Of a DNA stretch of 64,000 nt, positions 58,863-64,000 are shown in pieces. Origin of the DNA: Kiritimatiellia bacterium (GTDB taxonomy: Bacteria > Verrucomicrobiota > Kiritimatiellia > RFP12 > UBA1067); assembly GCA_017514235.1 (NCBI GenBank), contig JAFWKK010000012.1, positions 1 to 64,000 on the forward strand, in the 5' to 3' direction. A program made the position numbers and the translations under genes. The notes beneath the pieces were generated by a model, which saw nothing but the letters and a program-made list of their open reading frames with translations, did no database searches and was not told where the DNA came from. Each line of letters starts with the position of its first letter. Position 1 is the stretch's first letter.

Positions 58863-61481
58863 TCAGTGGTTGGTTGTTAGTGATTTGACCGAGCGTTCAG
58901 CGGTTAGGCCGGAAGCGCGGTCGCGGCAGACGATCCTGTAGTCGCCTGCGGCATCGTTGATGTTCGTGACGAATTCGACAGTGCAGGTGCCGCCCTGAAG
59001 GCAGACCCACCCCGCGCCGTCGATCTCGCGTCCCGCACCGTCATAGAGGCGAATCTCGGCAGGAAGAAGAGCCTCGACCGGCCGCCCGTCCGCATCGAGC
59101 GCAGAGAACGTCACCTTTACGGTGTCGCCCATGCGCACCACATCCGGCGCTTTGACCTCTACCGACGCGATCCGCTTCTTGAGGAATGCGAAAAGCCGCC
59201 CGTCGTTGGTGGAGAACTTCACAGGCACCTTCACACGCCCGTCAGCGCGGGTGAACGGCACTTCTCCTCCGCGTGAAAGCTCGTACACAACATTCACCGC
59301 GCCGTCGCCGTCCGCCAGCGAAACCTCGCCCTCGTACGGCAGGCCCTTCTCCATCACAAGCCCCCACTGGCCAACGTAGTCGCCGAACGTGCGTTTGTCG
59401 TTGACGGCAAAGACGTAGCGCGCGTCGTTCCAGCGGCGGATGTAAGTCACGATTTCGGGCGACGAGCTGTCCGCCTCCGGCGTGAAACGCGCGGCAAGGC
59501 TCTTGCGAAGGTCGTTCGCCTGCTCAACCATCAGGGACTTGGCGCGGAGCGTCCCGGCGCGCGTCTTGGCATCGCCCTCGCGCGCCGCCTCCATCGCATT
59601 TACGTCCTCGAAGTGGTCCGAGGCCGGCGGCGGCTCGAAGCTAACCACGGGCACCTCAACATCCGGCTTGAGCGCAGTCAGCAGCTGGGCGTCAGCCACG
59701 AGGATGCCGCCCCTCGCCTGGAACTCCTTGATCTTCGCAACGACGTCCGGAGTGAGGAAGATGCATTGCGGCGCGTAGAGGACCTTCGCATCGTCAAGCC
59801 CGTCGCGCAGGATCGTTTCCTCGTACACAACGCGAGGGTCGAGACGCGCGCGCTGCAGGAACGTGATCGATGGCGCCTTCCATCCGCGCGAGGCGGGGCC
59901 GCCGAGTGCGCACGTGGTGAAGCTTTCGAGCAGCGCGACGGGAGGCGTGGCGCGTCCGAGACGCTTCAGCATGGGACCGAGCGGCGCCACGACATCCTTC
60001 AACAGCTGGCGGAGACGATCGGCGGATTCCGGATTCGTGTAAACATAGCCGATTGTCGAACCCATATCGTAGATCGTCCCCCAGCCGTGGTACATGATGG
60101 ACTGCACGGGCTTGGCAATCATCGACCAGGTCGCTTCCTGAAGAACATCCGGCGGAATGGTCGGGAATCTCGCCTTTGGACACCGCTTCACCCATTCCGG
60201 CTCCGGCGACACCTTCTTGTCCATCGGCGCCATCTGCGAACGGTAGCAGATGAGCTGCGTCATGATGGACGGCTTCTGTCCGGGACGACCCGCAGACATC
60301 GCCAGAATCTCCTCCGCCGGACCCGCCACGTTCATCGGCTCCGGTATCGCATAGACCCATTGATTGATCATATCGACCGCGCCGCCCGAAACCCAGATCG
60401 GCGGGCACCGCACGGCCGGATCCCAGAAGACGAAGAAGTCCGGCCGCGAAATGCCACGATGATACATGTCCGCAATGCCGCCCGTATAGGCAGGCCAGCC
60501 GTCGCCGCCCTTCCAGAACCAACGGTAGTACGAGAGGACGGGATCATCATTCGGCACCACGCCATCCGGGAAACGCTTCTTGAACTCGTCAAGTTTGCTT
60601 GGATGGATCGTCCGCCACTCGGCCTCCGGCGGCACGTCCCTGCCCGTCTCATTCTTGTACCTCAGATGCTCGGTGTTGAACGACGGACCTGTCAGGTCGC
60701 GCTGTTCGGAACTTGGAAGCGCTCCTACGAACGCCGGATGGTCTCCGTGCTGTCTGACGTCCTTCTCGACGATCGGCTTCATCGCCTCAAGCAGCTTTGG
60801 ATTGGACACCTCTACGCCTTTGCTTCCGCCGCCGAAGTCGATCAGCTTGCCTGTGCGGTCTTTTCGCATGTAGTCATCGTCTTCCGCCTTGCCGGACGGG
60901 AACACGACGCGCGTGGTGTGCGCAAGTCCAACGCCCGCCACGAGCGCCTCGTCGTACATCTGGAGGTCGGATTTCTCGCCCGTCCAATCGCACACAAGCC
61001 CATGCGAAAAGCCGAAGTCGGCCAGCACCTTGGGCGATGCGTGAAAGCCCCACATGAGCGCAGTCATTCGGTCTCCTTGATGAGATCCGATGCCCATGCG
61101 CACGTCATGCACTTCACGTAAGTCTGCGCCGTCATCCCTGCGTCCGATTACGGTTACACGGAGCAAATGCCAGCCAGGGCGAACCCGAGTCTCGATCTCG
61201 CATGGCGCCACAGTCTCCGCATCCGCCGAGAGATCACCAAGCGCAACCTCCTGCATCCGCACGCAGCGCTCCTCCGCAAGCTGCTCCACAGTCATGCATA
61301 CACCGGAGATGCCGTCCTTAGATGCGTTCTTCACCTTCAGCCGAACAGTAGCCGACATCTCCCCGCGCCTAAACGCGGCGCGCCCTTCCGTCGTGACGTT
61401 GATCGTTTCGCTGCCGGCGACCGCGACCAGCGCCACTGCCACAAACATTCCAGAGAGGGCCATCCTCATATCCTTTCTCAT
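58863..61481 (-). CDS. Large secreted putative beta-galactosidase-like glycosidase
   Basis: An 872-residue protein, signal peptide 1-27 (MRKDMRMALSGMFVAVALVAV). Residues 30-130 are a beta-sandwich. Residues 150-520 look like a TIM barrel (ALMWGFHASPKVLADFGFSHG; RWFWKGGDGWPAYTGGIADM; FFVFWDPAVRCPP). Residues about 540-640 resemble the GATase-like trimerisation domain of GH42 enzymes (KVLYAPQCIFLTPDVVAKIKEF and GGILVADAQLL). The rest is beta-rich. GH42-like is the nearest idea, without catalytic residues identified with confidence. The start at 61481 follows a GGAG and is preferred over longer frames. Gap of 14 nt to the upstream gene. Confidence 0.6.
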   Translation of the reverse strand: MRKDMRMALSGMFVAVALVAVAGSETINVTTEGRAAFRRGEMSATVRLKVKNASKDGISGVCMTVEQLAEERCVRMQEVALGDLSADAETVAPCEIETRVRPGWHLLRVTVIGRRDDGADLREVHDVRMGIGSHQGDRMTALMWGFHASPKVLADFGFSHGLVCDWTGEKSDLQMYDEALVAGVGLAHTTRVVFPSGKAEDDDYMRKDRTGKLIDFGGGSKGVEVSNPKLLEAMKPIVEKDVRQHGDHPAFVGALPSSEQRDLTGPSFNTEHLRYKNETGRDVPPEAEWRTIHPSKLDEFKKRFPDGVVPNDDPVLSYYRWFWKGGDGWPAYTGGIADMYHRGISRPDFFVFWDPAVRCPPIWVSGGAVDMINQWVYAIPEPMNVAGPAEEILAMSAGRPGQKPSIMTQLICYRSQMAPMDKKVSPEPEWVKRCPKARFPTIPPDVLQEATWSMIAKPVQSIMYHGWGTIYDMGSTIGYVYTNPESADRLRQLLKDVVAPLGPMLKRLGRATPPVALLESFTTCALGGPASRGWKAPSITFLQRARLDPRVVYEETILRDGLDDAKVLYAPQCIFLTPDVVAKIKEFQARGGILVADAQLLTALKPDVEVPVVSFEPPPASDHFEDVNAMEAAREGDAKTRAGTLRAKSLMVEQANDLRKSLAARFTPEADSSSPEIVTYIRRWNDARYVFAVNDKRTFGDYVGQWGLVMEKGLPYEGEVSLADGDGAVNVVYELSRGGEVPFTRADGRVKVPVKFSTNDGRLFAFLKKRIASVEVKAPDVVRMGDTVKVTFSALDADGRPVEALLPAEIRLYDGAGREIDGAGWVCLQGGTCTVEFVTNINDAAGDYRIVCRDRASGLTAERSVKSLTTNH

Positions 61482-61495
61482 CTTGAACACTCCAT

Positions 61496-64000
61496 CTACC
61501 TGATGATTAACTTCATGCCGACAATCGGGCGCACCTGCACATTCGAAAAGCGCCATCTATAGTACGGAACGGCAAGATTGCCGGTGCCGGCACCTTCGCC
61601 AAACGCCGCCGGCCCGACATAGACCGTTTCCCCATATTCGCCATTCGTGTCCTCATACTCATAGAGCTTTGTCCACGGTGCGGCGGATGACGTCCTATAG
61701 AAGAAGGTGAAGGTGTTGCCGACACGCTGCAATTTGGCATGTGTCAATGTCGGGGCGTAGCTGATGGAGGACCCCTCCTTCCCATCGATCATCTTTTGCT
61801 CGTAGATGGAAGACGGCGCCGCCAAGGTCTTCTGTCTGCCGACGACATAAAGGTACCCTCCCGACCGCTTCACCCCATACACACGCATCATGGAAGAGGC
61901 ATCCAAAGAACTGCGCACCATCAGTCCCGCCTTGGGGCCCCACCAGCTATTGTCCCACGCAAGGGACTGCATCACGGCCTTCAGCGTGAAGTCGCCTTTG
62001 ACCGCCTGCCACATGAAATTGTATCCATTGTTGGAGTATGACAGGTCTTCGCCGCCGTAGGCGAAATCAAGCGTTCCGTCTCCGTTCACGCGCACATCGC
62101 CAACGCATGTCGCGCTCTCGGACCGCGCAAACAGACGGGCATTCGTCCAACCCTCCGGCAACGCCTGTGGCGCGACCGGCACAAGCTGCGTGGATGGGAT
62201 CACCCCACGCGGGACGATGCCGCCCCAAAGGAGGCTGCAATGACCGGACCCGCTCCCATGCAGCCATGTAACCGTTATGTCATGCTCACCTGCCGTCAGA
62301 GCAACGGTTCCGGACGCCGCAGTTTTATGAAGGGCAGGACTGCCGTCGATCCAAAGGCACAAGACACCGTCGGCATCCGCCTCGAACGTGAAGTCGCCCG
62401 CATACGGAGCGATGAGCTTGCCGGACCAGCGGGCGAAGATGTTTTCGGTCGCACCGCCGACATTGGCATTCGCAATATCGACCGCCGCGTTCGTAGCGAC
62501 AAGCGCCAGCGTCTCGCCGCCCGTCGTGACACCGTAGTTCGTCCACCATTCACCGTGCAAACCGGTTCCATTACCCGCAACGTAGGGGCGGATTTCGATT
62601 TCCTCCGAATACGCCTCGTTCGCGCCGTTGACCGTTGTCACGCGGTAGGTGTAGCGCGTGCCGTCGCAGACGACGCCAGTGTCGGTCCATGTCGTCGCCG
62701 AAACAGAAAGGTCGCTCGCAACCGTCGTCCATGCGCCATCGCCTGTCTTGCGATCGATCTTGTAGGTGCTGCCGTACTTGACAGGCGTCCACGTCAGCGT
62801 CACCGAAGGCGACGTGCCGCAAGTCAGGGAAATATCGGTGGCGCCAACCGCAAGCCCCGCAACCTCGGACTCCAGCCAGCCGTAGAACTGAAGTTCCGAG
62901 ACGTTGTTGTTCCATCCGTTATAGATGGTGCTGTGGCAGAAGAGATAACGGTACGCGGTCTCCGTATCGAAACTTTCAAGCTCAATCCATCTGACCGTGC
63001 TGCTGTCCCCCTGCTCGACGCCGCTTGTTTCTTTCGTGAGGATTGTGAAATTACCTCTCGTACTCCAGTTTTCGCTGTTCGAGCCTGTGCCAACAACACT
63101 ATTGCAGCCTGCACGTGCTACAGGGTAGAAGCGAAGGTGGGTGAAGTGGGCAGGTTCACCAAGATCAACACCAATGCATGTCGGATTGGACGCTTTGGTG
63201 TCGGCGAAGTCGTAGTAATATTGATAGCCAGCCGGCGAATACGCACCTGAGTCGCGCCAAAGGACATCATTGAACGCAAACATGAGGCTATTGGTGACGG
63301 CCGTCAACGTGATTCCGGTCGTTGGCGTCCAGCACAAATTTCCTCCGGTTCCGCACGTGTATATCAGATTCACGCCGGAACGCAGCTGCGTCATGTCGCT
63401 CGGATCGCGTTCCAGAAGACGCCAGCGGAGAGGGGCGGCAACAGCCGTTTGGTTCGTAATCAAAACGTCATCGCCGTCGCAGACGAACCGGGTGATGGCA
63501 CGGTAGTAGCAGATGGTACCGCCGGGAGCGGTCGTGTCAGCCCATGTGTTGACGCCGTTCAGCCTCGCCACTTCCGTCCACGGACCGCCCGCGCCAAACG
63601 CACGAAGGATTGTCGTTTCTGACGACGAGGCGACGAACGCCGGACTCCACTTGAGGACATTGGCGACTTCAGGGTAGTCGCCTCGGGCGGTCGAGAGGTT
63701 CAACTGGAAGCTCCCGTCGTCCACACCGTAGAATTCGAGTTCAGCGGTGTTGCCGGCAAACGTATTTTCAGTCCCTGTCCGCCGTTGGTAGATGCGGAAG
63801 TAGCTGAACGAGGCCGCAATGGTCGGCTCCACCTCAAGCCACCTCAAATTGGGATACAGGTCGGCAGGGACTTTTCCGCTAAAATCGTAAAGAACGATCG
63901 CATCGGAGAAGTCGCTTGAGTTCGCGCCCTGGATGACGCAATTCTGCAAGCGGCCAGGCGTTTCACTGGCATTACGCGGATAGTAGCGAATGCGCGTCAG
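61496..64000 (-). CDS. Large secreted PA14/discoidin-like protein, N-terminus beyond the window
   Basis: At least 834 residues; the frame stays open to the right edge, so the true start is outside. Visible domains: an F5/8-type (discoidin) beta-sandwich near the start (FRIYQRRTGTENTFAGN; ELEFYG), a second copy with Trp-Ile-Glu-Leu-Glu-Ser-Phe-Asp and ELQFYGWLES, a fibronectin type III unit (VTLTWTPVKYGSTYKIDR), a PA14 domain (GLHGEWWTNYGVTTGG to HCSLLWGGIVP) and a C-terminal concanavalin-like part. It ends VRPIVGMKLIIR. Probably binds glycans outside the cell in the same system as the two enzymes after it. Confidence 0.8.
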   Translation of the reverse strand: MTRIRYYPRNASETPGRLQNCVIQGANSSDFSDAIVLYDFSGKVPADLYPNLRWLEVEPTIAASFSYFRIYQRRTGTENTFAGNTAELEFYGVDDGSFQLNLSTARGDYPEVANVLKWSPAFVASSSETTILRAFGAGGPWTEVARLNGVNTWADTTAPGGTICYYRAITRFVCDGDDVLITNQTAVAAPLRWRLLERDPSDMTQLRSGVNLIYTCGTGGNLCWTPTTGITLTAVTNSLMFAFNDVLWRDSGAYSPAGYQYYYDFADTKASNPTCIGVDLGEPAHFTHLRFYPVARAGCNSVVGTGSNSENWSTRGNFTILTKETSGVEQGDSSTVRWIELESFDTETAYRYLFCHSTIYNGWNNNVSELQFYGWLESEVAGLAVGATDISLTCGTSPSVTLTWTPVKYGSTYKIDRKTGDGAWTTVASDLSVSATTWTDTGVVCDGTRYTYRVTTVNGANEAYSEEIEIRPYVAGNGTGLHGEWWTNYGVTTGGETLALVATNAAVDIANANVGGATENIFARWSGKLIAPYAGDFTFEADADGVLCLWIDGSPALHKTAASGTVALTAGEHDITVTWLHGSGSGHCSLLWGGIVPRGVIPSTQLVPVAPQALPEGWTNARLFARSESATCVGDVRVNGDGTLDFAYGGEDLSYSNNGYNFMWQAVKGDFTLKAVMQSLAWDNSWWGPKAGLMVRSSLDASSMMRVYGVKRSGGYLYVVGRQKTLAAPSSIYEQKMIDGKEGSSISYAPTLTHAKLQRVGNTFTFFYRTSSAAPWTKLYEYEDTNGEYGETVYVGPAAFGEGAGTGNLAVPYYRWRFSNVQVRPIVGMKLIIR

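Overview
The window most resembles a chromosomal segment of an anaerobic, polysaccharide-degrading member of the Verrucomicrobiota/PVC group, with Kiritimatiellae-like gut bacteria as the best guess. This rests on gene content: LL-diaminopimelate aminotransferase, large secreted proteins with autotransporter-type beta-strand repeats and LamG-like domains but no translocator barrel, a XylR-type regulator, a histidine kinase with a repeated beta-rich sensor, and GC-rich DNA. No rRNA or tRNA gene was found, so the placement is inference.

Layout. 1-89: start of an IS1595-type transposase running off the left edge. 142-4619: a leftward, overlapping four-gene cassette (GHKL/HSP90-like ATPase, two unknown proteins, an ORF6N protein with a PLD-like C-terminus) that looks like an accessory, probably defence, module; a structured leader or small RNA precedes it. 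5017-9283: RNA repair locus, with rtcB, rtcA and a new 48-codon ORF behind a clear sigma-54 promoter, and divergent rtcR. 9294-15217: leftward operon tadC-like, FHA, PEGA, tlyA, GH16, patatin. 15200-16566: repeats and one unrecognised Arg-rich gene between short direct repeats. 16567-31799: housekeeping genes, all leftward (purA, dxr, rseP-like, ispG, O-antigen ligase, dapL, Kef-type antiporter, rnc, C39-like protease, NahK-like kinase, nitroreductase, queE, truB, ribF).

31800-33086 is a gene graveyard (RAYT remnant, broken DUF4143 ATPase). 33087-41728 holds a secreted LamG protein and a glycoside-hydrolase-like protein divergent from a histidine kinase/response regulator pair. 41823-49391: comEC-like gene, glf, RND pump, membrane-fusion protein and rhaT. 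49496-50486: two small or truncated genes. 50726-64000: carbohydrate-utilisation island with a GH5-like enzyme coupled to a beta-repeat surface protein, a divergent XylR-type regulator, two putative glycoside hydrolases and a PA14 protein cut by the right edge.

Two themes cross the window. Almost every promoter I could place has an extended -10 (TG-N-TATAAT-like), and about seven lie so close to the ATG that the mRNA should be leaderless. Several large secreted proteins end in a short hydrophobic tail closing in Arg or Gln, a possible sorting signal. The most interesting loci are the ATPase cassette with its leader RNA and the sigma-54 rtc operon with its small ORF.
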